Shown here piece by piece: positions 24,531-31,844 of a DNA stretch of 42,829 nt. The notes beneath the pieces were generated by a model. The model was not told the DNA's origin. It made no database searches and worked only from the letters and a program-made list of their open reading frames with translations. A program made the translations under genes and the position numbers. How positions within the stretch are numbered: position 1 is the first letter of the stretch; the number at the start of each line of letters is the position of its first letter. Location: NCBI GenBank assembly GCA_910587375.1, contig CAJULR010000011.1, forward strand, positions 1 to 42,829, read 5' to 3'. Source of the stretch: Candidatus Gastranaerophilales bacterium (GTDB lineage: Bacteria > Cyanobacteriota > Vampirovibrionia > Gastranaerophilales > Gastranaerophilaceae).

Positions 24531-25535
24531 CTACCTTATCTGTTCGATGTCGGGGAAGAGGCGGCCGCCGTTATTTTTAATGCTGAGCCAGGTTTCTTTT
24601 TGTTCTTTGTCCAAAATGCTATCAAACTTTTTCATAGCCTCGTTATGCACGCTGTCCCTTTCTTGCAAAAGGCTGCTCATTTTTTCTTCAAGCGTTGCAA
24701 TTTGTCTTGAATTTGCCTTCAAATCCGTATCAGCACTTGAATTTGCCTTTTTTAACATCTTCAATTCTTTTTGGGTATTTTCCATCTCAATATTCAAAAG
24801 GGCAATCTCTTCCTTGTTTTTTGCATACAGTTTTTCAGCATTTGCAGCCTGCTTTTCTGATAAATTTAATTCGGCCATAATTTCTGTTTTTTTGGTTTCA
24901 AAATTCACCCCTGTATATGTAACGGGCTTTCTTTCAGCTGCGCGGGGCTTTAATTCGGATGTTTTCAGCGCCCTTGTATCGGCTTCTGCCTCATTTTGAG
25001 AAGCTTTTGCAGGTTTTAAATCCACGGCAGGTTTTATATTTTCTTCTTTTTTATCTTTTATATCCGCCCTTTTAGCTCTTACTGCTTTTTCTGTTTCGGC
25101 AGGCTTTTTGCCTTCATATTTCGCCCTTAGTGCTGCAATTTTTGCGTTATTTTCTTCATCAATTTTTGAAATTTCAGCATTTAATTCGGCGTCAATTCTA
25201 TCTTTTTTTGCCTTTGCAACGGCATTTAGTTCAGCCTTTTTTGCGTCATTTGCTGTTTGAATATCATTTAATTTAGAATTAAACTCGGCCTCTTTTTTGG
25301 CTCTTTTTGCCTCTTTTATGGCGTTAATTTCTGCATTTTTAGCGTCAATTTTCGCTTGTTTGGCGTCTTCTTTGGCTTTAATTTTTGCAGCCTTAGCGTC
25401 AGCTTTAATTTTTTCAACCCTTTGTTTTGCCTCAAGCTTTACGCGCTTCACTTCATCCTTTACTGCCTCATCTTCAAAAGAAAATGCGGGCAAAAACAGG
25501 GTACAAAAACAAATTAAAGTTATTATTTTTTTCAT
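24531..25535 (-). CDS. secreted coiled-coil protein with Spy/LTXXQ-like end
   Basis: A signal peptide (MKKIITLICFCTLFLPAFSF) leads to a long Lys/Ala/Glu coiled coil (about 25-150, runs such as KAKEDAKQAKIDAKNAEINA). A linker (about 150-210) follows, then a helical part beginning LNLSEKQAANAEKLYAKN and ending LDKEQKETWLSIKNN. The paired L-(S/D)-x-E/K-Q phrases resemble the Spy/CpxP periplasmic chaperone family (LTXXQ). A periplasmic chaperone or envelope structural protein is possible. The gene is alone and convergent with higA, 24 bases apart. Confidence 0.7.
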   Translation of the reverse strand: MKKIITLICFCTLFLPAFSFEDEAVKDEVKRVKLEAKQRVEKIKADAKAAKIKAKEDAKQAKIDAKNAEINAIKEAKRAKKEAEFNSKLNDIQTANDAKKAELNAVAKAKKDRIDAELNAEISKIDEENNAKIAALRAKYEGKKPAETEKAVRAKRADIKDKKEENIKPAVDLKPAKASQNEAEADTRALKTSELKPRAAERKPVTYTGVNFETKKTEIMAELNLSEKQAANAEKLYAKNKEEIALLNIEMENTQKELKMLKKANSSADTDLKANSRQIATLEEKMSSLLQERDSVHNEAMKKFDSILDKEQKETWLSIKNNGGRLFPDIEQIR

Positions 25536-25648
25536 AAAAATTCTCGCTTAAAAACTCCTCGAAACAAAAAGATGATAGCAAAAAAATACTCCCCAATCAA
25601 AAAATCGGAGAGCATTTTTACAATTTTATTAATACAAATAGGCATGCA

Positions 25649-26011
25649 CTATGAGCTGAAAGACATTAAAGCCTTTACGGAGCGTGCTGTGTCTTGAACT
25701 TCCTGTTCTGTTTCAGAATTAAGAGTTTCTTCTAAAATTTCAATTGCTCTTTCTTTTTCTTTAAGTGCAAGAAGCTCGTTAATTGCTGTCATTGCAACAC
25801 GGGCAGAAAGGTCGTTTATGCCTTTGCCTTTGTTTTTAATTACAACTTCCAAAGATTCTCTTGAATTTCTTTTAATTAAAGCGCGCGCTGTCATTTCGCG
25901 AACTTCATCAGAGCTGTGGTTTGTGCCAAGGTCTGTTAACACGCGAACAGCGTCGTTGTCTTCGTGTCTTTGGAGTGCTTCAATTATATTGCTCACTTTT
26001 TTTAATGACAT
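25649..26011 (-). CDS. HEAT/alpha-helical repeat small protein (120 aa)
   Basis: The translation is all helical, with repeats of about 35 residues: VSNIIEALQRHEDNDAVRVLTDLG, SSDEVREMTARALIKRNSRESLEVVI, NDLSARVAMTAINELLAL, EQEVQDTARSVKALMSF. This resembles HEAT-like repeats. The start is set at the ATG at 26011 because AAAGGGA lies at good spacing. The frame continues 7 codons further to a TTG. It lies 21 bases after the F-x-G gene at 26033 and is likely co-transcribed. It is probably a protein-protein interaction module. Confidence 0.65.
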   Translation of the reverse strand: MSLKKVSNIIEALQRHEDNDAVRVLTDLGTNHSSDEVREMTARALIKRNSRESLEVVIKNKGKGINDLSARVAMTAINELLALKEKERAIEILEETLNSETEQEVQDTARSVKALMSFSS

Positions 26012-26032
26012 AATATTATTCCCTTTCCCCAA

Positions 26033-26485
26033 TTATATTGCCGCTAATTCGCTTCTAAACATTTCTTCAAGCTCGCCAACCGGACGTTTTTGAAGGCTTG
26101 ATACAGAATCTTTGAAAAGACCTGTGAAACTGATTTCTGTTTTATTCAACATATCCCAGGTATTGATTGCGTTTTCTTTCATTCTGTTTCCAAATGAAAT
26201 CATAGATTGTTTCATTGAGTTGAACCTGTTCAATGTTGAAACCCAGGCACTTGAAGCAAGTTTTCCAGCTTTTACAAACGCATCGCCAAAGCCGCCTTGG
26301 TTAGAATTAACTTCCTTAGAGGCACTTGGAGTGAAAACATCCGCGTCAAGAGTAATTCCCTTGAACGTAAGACCAAACGGGTTTGTTGCGTTGGTATTCG
26401 GGTTTTCTTGTCTTTTTTGAATTCTTTGAGCTTTAAATTGCTCAAACGCTTTTAAACTTGCCCTAAGGGGGGAAATTTTTTCCAT
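26033..26485 (-). CDS. F-x-G motif protein (150 aa), unknown function
   Basis: The N-terminal 28 residues are basic and helical, followed by a Asn/Thr/Pro stretch and LTFKG at 39-43. A second copy, ISFTG, occurs near 118-122. The middle (about 65-110) is amphipathic, with Met/Ser. No signal peptide is seen. AAAGAGGA precedes the ATG. The upstream site ATATTGAAGTTAACAT (26536-26551) is similar to the palindrome at 15365. The function is unknown. The motif links it to three other genes of the window. Confidence 0.65.
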   Translation of the reverse strand: MEKISPLRASLKAFEQFKAQRIQKRQENPNTNATNPFGLTFKGITLDADVFTPSASKEVNSNQGGFGDAFVKAGKLASSAWVSTLNRFNSMKQSMISFGNRMKENAINTWDMLNKTEISFTGLFKDSVSSLQKRPVGELEEMFRSELAAI

Positions 26486-26649
26486 CTTTTTATCCTCTTT
26501 AAATTCTCTATCTATCTAACATGTGATTATGTGACATATTGAAGTTAACATAACTTAATGTAAAGAAAATCATCCTTTTAATGTATAATTCCCTTGAAAA
26601 TTAAGTGTAGCCTATACTTTTAATCAGTTTTTACCTCAATCTTTCAGGC

Positions 26650-27240
26650 TTATTCCAGTTTCAATTGACCTGTAATTCTTGTATTGTATTTCTCCCAAAT
26701 AATGATATAGCTTGAGATTTCTTTGTCATATTCTATTTTAACGCTTGAGTGGATATGTTCTATCGGGTCTATGCCCTTTTTATATTTTTTATCGCGTTTT
26801 TTCTTTTCTTTGTCTGTTAAAATTGGCGTTATGCCTTTTGGCGACACGATGTTGTTTGAATTTGAAAGCCTTGTTGGAATGGAATTTGGTGAATCTTTTT
26901 TCTTCTTTTTATCTTGCCATTCATAATCATTGCCATATTTTGATATAAGTTCCTGCGATATAACAGGAATTTTTGCCTTAATTTGCCCTGCTTGAATAAA
27001 CATTAAATATGTATAATCTGAATCCGGCCGAATTTCATAAAACCCTCGCTTCAAACCAAAACCGTCCTTGTTTAAGATATCATATTCAAGCCTTAAAACA
27101 GGGTTTGTATTAGCAGGGGCATTATCTGAATATATTGTACTGTCCCCGTCTTTTGCGCCGCTTTTCATCTGCCTGTAGGGCAAAACATCCTCAAGCCTTT
27201 GAAAGACGGCAATATAATCATATGACATATCAATTGGCAT
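26650..27240 (-). CDS. hypothetical protein (196 aa)
   Basis: I do not recognise this protein. It has an N-terminal part with beta-like segments (MSYDYIAVFQRLEDVLPYR ... LRLEYDILNKDGFGLKRGFYEIRPDSDYTYLMFIQAG), a Lys-rich linker (about 110-165, with KKKKKD and KEKKKRDKKYKKG), and a C-terminal beta pair (VKIEYDKEISSYIIIWEKYNTRITG). No signal peptide or membrane segment is seen. No ribosome site is clear before either ATG (27240 or 27228). It stands alone. Confidence 0.55.
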   Translation of the reverse strand: MPIDMSYDYIAVFQRLEDVLPYRQMKSGAKDGDSTIYSDNAPANTNPVLRLEYDILNKDGFGLKRGFYEIRPDSDYTYLMFIQAGQIKAKIPVISQELISKYGNDYEWQDKKKKKDSPNSIPTRLSNSNNIVSPKGITPILTDKEKKKRDKKYKKGIDPIEHIHSSVKIEYDKEISSYIIIWEKYNTRITGQLKLE

Positions 27241-27342
27241 AATAATATATTTTAACGGTTTAATTCAGATAAGTTAAAATGTAAACTTATGTAATTTTTT
27301 AATTTAAAATGCACTTGTAAAAAGAAGATAATGGTTTAAAAT

Positions 27343-27516
27343 ATGAATAAAGGCAAGGGTGCCGTTAACACCCTGCCACCCTAATTAAAGGGTTTTGATG
27401 ATAAGAACTATTGCTATTATTAGCATTAGTTCTTTTTCGGTGATTTTAACCAGCATCTGCCCTCCTTTCTTTTGGCTGGCGCAAATGTTTCGTTAAAATC
27501 TTTTGCCTTTATTCAT
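27343..27516. repeat. inverted-repeat-bounded element (174 bp)
   Basis: ATGAATAAAGGCAA (27343-27356) is exactly inverted as TTGCCTTTATTCAT (27503-27516), with T/A-rich extensions that still nearly match. Between them lies a 23-codon peptide gene and a short hairpin (AGGGTG/CACCCT near 27356-27374). A longer hairpin follows on the right (AAAAG-TG-CACTTGCAA with TTGCAAGTGCTTTT, about 27520-27566). This could be a MITE-like unit or a folded RNA. Confidence 0.5.
27385..27456 (-). CDS. 23-residue hydrophobic peptide
   Basis: The minus-strand ATG at 27456 is preceded by AAAGGAGGGCAG, one of the best ribosome sites in the window. The peptide starts MLVKITEKELMLII and continues into AIVLIIKTL, so it has a charged head and a 13-residue hydrophobic tail with a Lys near the end. 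It resembles single-pass regulatory or toxin-like mini-proteins. It lies inside the inverted-repeat element. No homologue is known to me. Confidence 0.5.
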   Translation of the reverse strand: MLVKITEKELMLIIAIVLIIKTL

Positions 27517-27594
27517 TTTTAAAAGTGCACTTGCAAGCTTTATATTAACATTTGCAAGTGCTTTTACATTCATTCAGATAAATTATTTTATTTC

Positions 27595-27623
27595 TTGACA
27601 TTACAATCTGCTACCTATAAAAT
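27595..27623 (+). promoter_or_regulatory. sigma-70 type promoter of the perR operon
   Basis: TTGACA (27595-27600), a 17-base spacer and TAAAAT (27618-27623) give a good housekeeping promoter in front of the Fur-family gene at 27674. Confidence 0.65.
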
Positions 27624-27637
27624 AGTAATTATTATCA
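27623..27637 (+). promoter_or_regulatory. PerR/Fur-box-like operator
   Basis: TAGTAATTATTATCA matches the PerR consensus TTATAATNATTATAA at 11 of 14 defined positions. It overlaps the -10 and probable start of the promoter above, so binding would block it. Autoregulation by the adjacent Fur-family repressor is inferred. Confidence 0.55.
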
Positions 27638-27673
27638 TTTTTTAATTCAAAAGTGATAAGGAAAGGGAAAAAT

Positions 27674-28078
27674 ATGAATTTTTCAAGACAAAGAAGAAAA
27701 ATACTTGAAACCCTGCAAAATAACGTGGTACACCCGAGTGCCGAATATATTCATCAGGTTTTAAAAAAAGAACATTCAAAAATTTCCCTCGCAACAGTGT
27801 ATAGAAACCTAAATCAGATGGCAGAAATCGGGGAAATTAAAAAAATTAACGGCCTTGAAGATTCAAGCCATTATGATCATAATACACACCTGCATTACCA
27901 CTTTTTTTGCAAAAAATGCAGAAAGATTTTTGACCTGCCCTCAGACATCTCACCAAACCTTGTAAGAAAGGCCGAGATGGTGTCAGGATTTAAGATAGAT
28001 ACGCATGAAATTGTGTTCCATGGAGAATGCAAAGATTGCAGAGAAGATAAAAAAGAAGGAGAACAACAAGATGGATAA
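27674..28078 (+). CDS. perR: Fur-family repressor, PerR-like
   Basis: The 134 residues show the Fur winged helix (FSRQRRKILETLQ ... HPSAEYIHQVLKKEHSKISLATVYRNLNQMAEIGEIKKI) and metal sites (HYDHNTHLHYHFFCKKC with H-x-H-x-H, and C-x2-C at CKKC and ECKDC). The structural zinc site needs the two C-x2-C pairs. Rubredoxin and rubrerythrin genes follow, so PerR (peroxide sensing through Fe) is more likely than Fur or Zur. The start is set at the ATG at 27674 with AAAGGGA upstream, not the earlier ATT-rich extension. The stop overlaps the rubredoxin start by 8 bases. Confidence 0.88.
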   Translation: MNFSRQRRKILETLQNNVVHPSAEYIHQVLKKEHSKISLATVYRNLNQMAEIGEIKKINGLEDSSHYDHNTHLHYHFFCKKCRKIFDLPSDISPNLVRKAEMVSGFKIDTHEIVFHGECKDCREDKKEGEQQDG

Positions 28079-28214
28079 ATACGTTTGCACAGCTTGCATG
28101 TACGTTTATGACCCGGCAGAAAACGACAACGTGCCTTTTAGCGAGCTGCCGGAAGATTATGTTTGCCCGATTTGCTCTGTGGGCAAGGATATGTTTGAAA
28201 TACAAGAAGATTAA
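28071..28214 (+). CDS. rubredoxin, short form (47 aa)
   Basis: A one-iron electron carrier with the two Cys pairs YVCTACMYVYD and DYVCPICSVGKDMFE. At 47 residues it is shorter than the usual 52-54, having lost part of the loop between the pairs. Start: the ATG at 28071 follows AAGGAG and overlaps the end of perR. A longer frame reaching back to 28005 is an artefact of the upstream gene. The likely role is giving electrons to the rubrerythrin encoded next. Confidence 0.9.
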   Translation: MDKYVCTACMYVYDPAENDNVPFSELPEDYVCPICSVGKDMFEIQED

Positions 28215-28257
28215 TGAAAAATAATCTATATCAGTTTTAGAAAGTGAGGAATTTAAA

Positions 28258-28794
28258 ATGGCAAAATTCGTATGTACAGTATGCGGTTACACAGCAGAAG
28301 GCGATAAACAACCTGATAAATGCCCGTTGTGCGGTGCTACAACATTCAACAAAATGGATGAAAACAATAAACAATATGCTGATGAACACAGAATCGGCGT
28401 TGCAAAAGATTTAGACCCGAGAGTTGTTGAAGGCTTAAAGGCAAACTTTATGGGCGAATGCACAGAAGTTGGTATGTACCTTGCAATGAGCCGCCAAGCA
28501 GATAGAGAAGGCTATCCTGAAGTTGCAGAAGCTTACAAAAGATATGCCTTTGAAGAAGCTGAACATGCTGCAAAATTTGCAGAACTTCTTGGCGAAGTTG
28601 TTACAACTTCAACTCTTGAAAACTTAAAATTAAGAGCTGACGCTGAATATGGCGCTTGCGACGGTAAATTGAAACTTGCAAAATTGGCTAAAGAACTTGG
28701 CTATGACGCAGTTCATGATACAGTTCATGAAATGGCAAAAGACGAAGCTCGCCACGGCAGAGGCTTTGATGGCTTAATTAAAAGACACTTTTAA
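28258..28794 (+). CDS. rbr: reverse rubrerythrin (N-terminal rubredoxin domain, C-terminal diiron domain)
   Basis: The order of domains is inverted compared with classical rubrerythrin. The rubredoxin-like centre comes first (FVCTVCGYTAEGDKQPDKCPLCGA, about 4-27), then a four-helix diiron domain with the ligands in ECTEVGMYLAM, FEEAEHAAKF, and DEARHGRGF. This form is known from clostridia as an NADH-dependent peroxidase component induced by oxygen. The neighbours, a PerR-like repressor and rubredoxin, fit. Its 178 residues are normal for the type. Confidence 0.93.
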   Translation: MAKFVCTVCGYTAEGDKQPDKCPLCGATTFNKMDENNKQYADEHRIGVAKDLDPRVVEGLKANFMGECTEVGMYLAMSRQADREGYPEVAEAYKRYAFEEAEHAAKFAELLGEVVTTSTLENLKLRADAEYGACDGKLKLAKLAKELGYDAVHDTVHEMAKDEARHGRGFDGLIKRHF

Positions 28795-28834
28795 TTAACA
28801 GTATTCAAAAGACACTTTTAGTGGTTTTAATTTT

Positions 28835-28868
28835 AAAACAGCGTTGATTAAGTTCAGTGCTGTTTTTT
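28835..28868 (+). terminator. terminator after rubrerythrin
   Basis: AAAACAGC (28835-28842) and GCTGTTTT (28859-28866) with a T-run. Between the stop and this hairpin, the last 14 bases of rbr-like sequence (AAAAGACACTTTTA) are repeated once (28781 and 28807), a small duplication. Confidence 0.75.
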
Positions 28869-29006
28869 AATAAGTTTTTTATAAGTAATATTAATTTTTC
28901 TTCACATTGCTTTACATTTCCTAAAGATGGCTTTGACATTTGCCGACAAATTAAAAGTATGTAATAGAACTAACCGACAAAATGTCTTTGAAAGGATGAA
29001 AAAAGT

Positions 29007-30923
29007 ATGAGTACAATTGATGGATCATTCAAGGCCGCACCTATCACAGATGAAGTAAGAACTTCAATGGTGAAAGAATTTGGCGAAGAAACAGCAGGAA
29101 AAATTGAAGCGCTTTTTGAAGAAGGAGCCGAAGTTTCAAAAGACGCAGCTGCAGAATTAGGCGCAGCAGAACTTGAATTTATTGCAAAGCTTGACCCGGA
29201 CCTTGCAGAAGCTCTTGGTGTTGACGGAGCAAAAGACGCAGATGATGTCGCTCCGGCAGAAGGCGAAAAAGCAGCAGACGGCGCAGAAAAAGCAGAAGGC
29301 GATGTTATTTTAACAGATGAAGAAGCTGCAGCGCTTGACGCCGAAACAACAGCGCTCAAAAAAGAAATTGAAGAGCTTGAAGGAAAGCTTGAAAAATCAA
29401 AAGCAGACCTTGAAGCAAAGACAAAAGAGCTTGAAGCTGCAAAAACAAAACTTGAAAACGAAGAAAGAACGCTTACGGAACTCAAAGCTGAACAAGCCGA
29501 AAAACAGCGCGAAGAAAGCGAATTAAAAGACCAAATTGAGAAAAAAGAAGCAGAAATTGAAGCAAAACTTGAAGTTTCTCAAAAAGATGTTATAAGAAAG
29601 GCGAAAGCAGAATATAACGAAGAAGAGCACGGCGACTGGGAAAGCTTCCTTGAAAAGAAACTTGGAGCAGCGGGCGCTGACGCAGGTTTGACGGCTGAGC
29701 TTACAAGCTTAAATAAACGACTCTCAGCAGTTCAAGACGAACTCACCAGCCTTGCAACAAAAATTGCAACCCAAACAGAAGTTGTAGCAACAGCAAGCAC
29801 AACGGTTGCAGACCTGACAGCTTCTGTTACGGCTCTTGAAGAAAGCATTGCTACGGACGAAGCAACGCTTGGCGAAAAGAAGGGCTCCTATGAAGCAAAA
29901 GCAGGCACAATAGGTGCTGCCAAAAAAGAAGTTTACGCAGACCGCGTGGATGAGAGCGCATACAAAAGCATAGGCGAAGCCAAAGGCGAAGACAAAGTTT
30001 CAGACAAAAAGCCCGATGAAATTAAGGATTTAATTTCAGACGAAGAATGGGCACTTGTAGATGAACTTGGCGTTGATTTGAAAGAAAAACTTGCAAACGG
30101 CGAACCGAGATATATTTTTGCACCGGGCGCAAATGACGGCAAATATCATATTTACGATATGTCAGGAAACTTAACAAGCGCAGGCGACAACTCTCTTGTA
30201 CGTTTGACGTATGGTTATGATGAAAAGAGTATGAGCATTATTGAATGCGGAAACGGCGGTATCACGCCCGGCACTTGGAACAAGCTTGGCACAGAAACCC
30301 AAGACGGCAGAAAAGTTTACTATATGGACGATTGTGAAACCGTAAAAGAATTTCAGGCTTGCTATCAAACTTGGTCACCATTGTCATTCGACTTAAACGG
30401 CGATGGGGTTCAAACATCAGACGAAATTGTTGAATTTGATATCGACGGAGATGGCGTTGTAGATAAAATTAACGACTCTGCAGACGGCGTATTGGTGTTT
30501 GACGCAGACGGCGACGGCATTTCAGGCGAAGACGGTTCAGAACTCTTCGGCGACAACACAGACCTTGACGGTGACGGCGTAAAAGACGGCCATAAAGACG
30601 GTTTTGCGGCCCTTAAAGCCTTTGCAATGAAGGCAGGGGTAATTAACGGCGAAGATGATATGGTAATTGATGAAAACGATATCAAATTCCTCGAAGAAAA
30701 CTTTGGCTTTAAGATGAAAGCAAACGGCTATAATTCAGAAGCGCAATCATTGCTTGATTTGGGCATAACAGAAATTAACCTTGCACAAACTGACGAAACC
30801 ACAATGAATGACAACTTCGACGGCAAGGGCAACCAGCTTACAACCCAAGAAGGTGCAACATTCAAACAAAACGGTGAAACCAAAGAATATGCAGACATTT
30901 GGCATAGAAAATACGACGAATAG
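29007..30923 (+). CDS. large acidic coiled-coil protein with calcium-binding loops
   Basis: The protein of 638 residues is not in a named family I know. Residues 1-105 are acidic and Ala-rich. About 108-230 and 238-305 are coiled coil (KEIEELEGKLEKSKADLEAK). From about 455 there are four D-x-(N/D)-G-D-G loops at 462, 478, 499 and 519. Then comes ELFGDNTD ... GFAALKAFA and a helix-turn similar to the end of calcium-binding repeats in big adhesins and RTX-like exoproteins (SLLDLGITEINLAQ). No N-terminal signal peptide is visible, so type I or another leaderless route is possible. AAAGGATG precedes the ATG. A terminator shared with the convergent gene follows. Confidence 0.75.
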   Translation: MSTIDGSFKAAPITDEVRTSMVKEFGEETAGKIEALFEEGAEVSKDAAAELGAAELEFIAKLDPDLAEALGVDGAKDADDVAPAEGEKAADGAEKAEGDVILTDEEAAALDAETTALKKEIEELEGKLEKSKADLEAKTKELEAAKTKLENEERTLTELKAEQAEKQREESELKDQIEKKEAEIEAKLEVSQKDVIRKAKAEYNEEEHGDWESFLEKKLGAAGADAGLTAELTSLNKRLSAVQDELTSLATKIATQTEVVATASTTVADLTASVTALEESIATDEATLGEKKGSYEAKAGTIGAAKKEVYADRVDESAYKSIGEAKGEDKVSDKKPDEIKDLISDEEWALVDELGVDLKEKLANGEPRYIFAPGANDGKYHIYDMSGNLTSAGDNSLVRLTYGYDEKSMSIIECGNGGITPGTWNKLGTETQDGRKVYYMDDCETVKEFQACYQTWSPLSFDLNGDGVQTSDEIVEFDIDGDGVVDKINDSADGVLVFDADGDGISGEDGSELFGDNTDLDGDGVKDGHKDGFAALKAFAMKAGVINGEDDMVIDENDIKFLEENFGFKMKANGYNSEAQSLLDLGITEINLAQTDETTMNDNFDGKGNQLTTQEGATFKQNGETKEYADIWHRKYDE

Positions 30924-30978
30924 GCAAATTTTGTCTAAACTCGTTTAGGCTATTACATCATTTTCAAATTTCAAAGAC

Positions 30979-31014
30979 AAAGCACGCAAGGAATAAACCC
31001 TTGCGTGCTTTTTT
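30979..31014. terminator. strong bidirectional terminator
   Basis: AAAGCACGCAAGG (30979-30991) and CCTTGCGTGCTTT (30999-31011) form a 13-bp stem with T on one side and A on the other. It serves the gene at 29007 and the convergent gene at 31030. Confidence 0.9.
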
Positions 31015-31029
31015 ATCCCAATTTACACC

Positions 31030-31671
31030 TTACATATAAGCGCACATTGCCGCTTGTTCATTTGCTATATCAGCTTGAACAGCATTATTCACATAAGCTA
31101 AGAGCACAGGCAAAAGTTCGCTGTCATATCCAAATTCACCTGAAGTATTCAAATTTTCAAACATGCTTCTGTTGATTTTATAGTTTGTGTTTTCGCCGCT
31201 TAAATAATATCTGCCAAAGCGCCTGTCAACTCTTAAGTTTATTTCTTCGCCATCAAACGTGCCTGTTATAACATCGCCCGTCATCTTTTTTGAAATTGAT
31301 AAATCTATTTCCTTGTCGCCCACTTTTCCTTTTATTGTTTCAGGGGTAAAAATTGTCAATGTGGGGTTAATTGTGAAATTTGCTTCATTGCCGTTTATAT
31401 CGCCCTTATAGTGCATAGCAGGACTAAACATATTACTTAGCCCCTCTTTTTTCAAATTGAATTCAGCACCGTTTGTTTCTCCGGAAATTTTAGTAACAAA
31501 CATAGTATTAAACGTTGTTACGTTTGGCATTACGCGCTCAAATAAATCAGCCCCCGGAATTCTTTCAAGAGAGCTTGCCTCTTTGATTGTTTCTTCCTGG
31601 ACATTTTTTGCACCGTCAACGTTTTTTGTATAAACGTCTGCATTCGATACGTTTGAAACAGATAAACTCAT
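31030..31671 (-). CDS. hypothetical protein (213 aa)
   Basis: I do not recognise this protein. A Ser/Asn/Val N-terminus (MSLSVSNVSNADVY) without signal is followed by a beta-rich middle with repeated short strands and turns (GAEFNLKK, GNEANFTINPTLTIF, DKEIDLSISKKMTGDVITGTFDGEEINLRVDRR). It ends with a helix (LPVLLAYVNNAVQADIANEQ). It is tail to tail with the calcium-loop protein. The upstream spacer toward creD is 173 bases. Confidence 0.6.
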   Translation of the reverse strand: MSLSVSNVSNADVYTKNVDGAKNVQEETIKEASSLERIPGADLFERVMPNVTTFNTMFVTKISGETNGAEFNLKKEGLSNMFSPAMHYKGDINGNEANFTINPTLTIFTPETIKGKVGDKEIDLSISKKMTGDVITGTFDGEEINLRVDRRFGRYYLSGENTNYKINRSMFENLNTSGEFGYDSELLPVLLAYVNNAVQADIANEQAAMCAYM

Positions 31672-31844
31672 TCAATTTCCTTCCACTTCAACTGGCTTAT
31701 ATTAATTAAAAACACAAAAAAGAAAAAAATTGCCAAAAAATATCAGAAACTTCGCATATTTAACTTATTTGCCGTATTTAAAAAGGAAAAAGGTTTATGA
31801 TAGAATAGACAAACGTTAAAAAATTAAGAACAGGAAGTTTTTAT

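Noticed and set aside
28005..28214. Long rubredoxin start at 28005
   Set aside because: The extra 22 residues are frame-shifted perR sequence. AAGGAG and ATG at 28071 give a normal rubredoxin N-terminus.
28970..29485. Ser/Phe-rich minus-strand ORF
   Set aside because: It is the shadow of the coiled-coil region of the gene at 29007; composition is typical of antisense to Glu/Lys/Ala codons.
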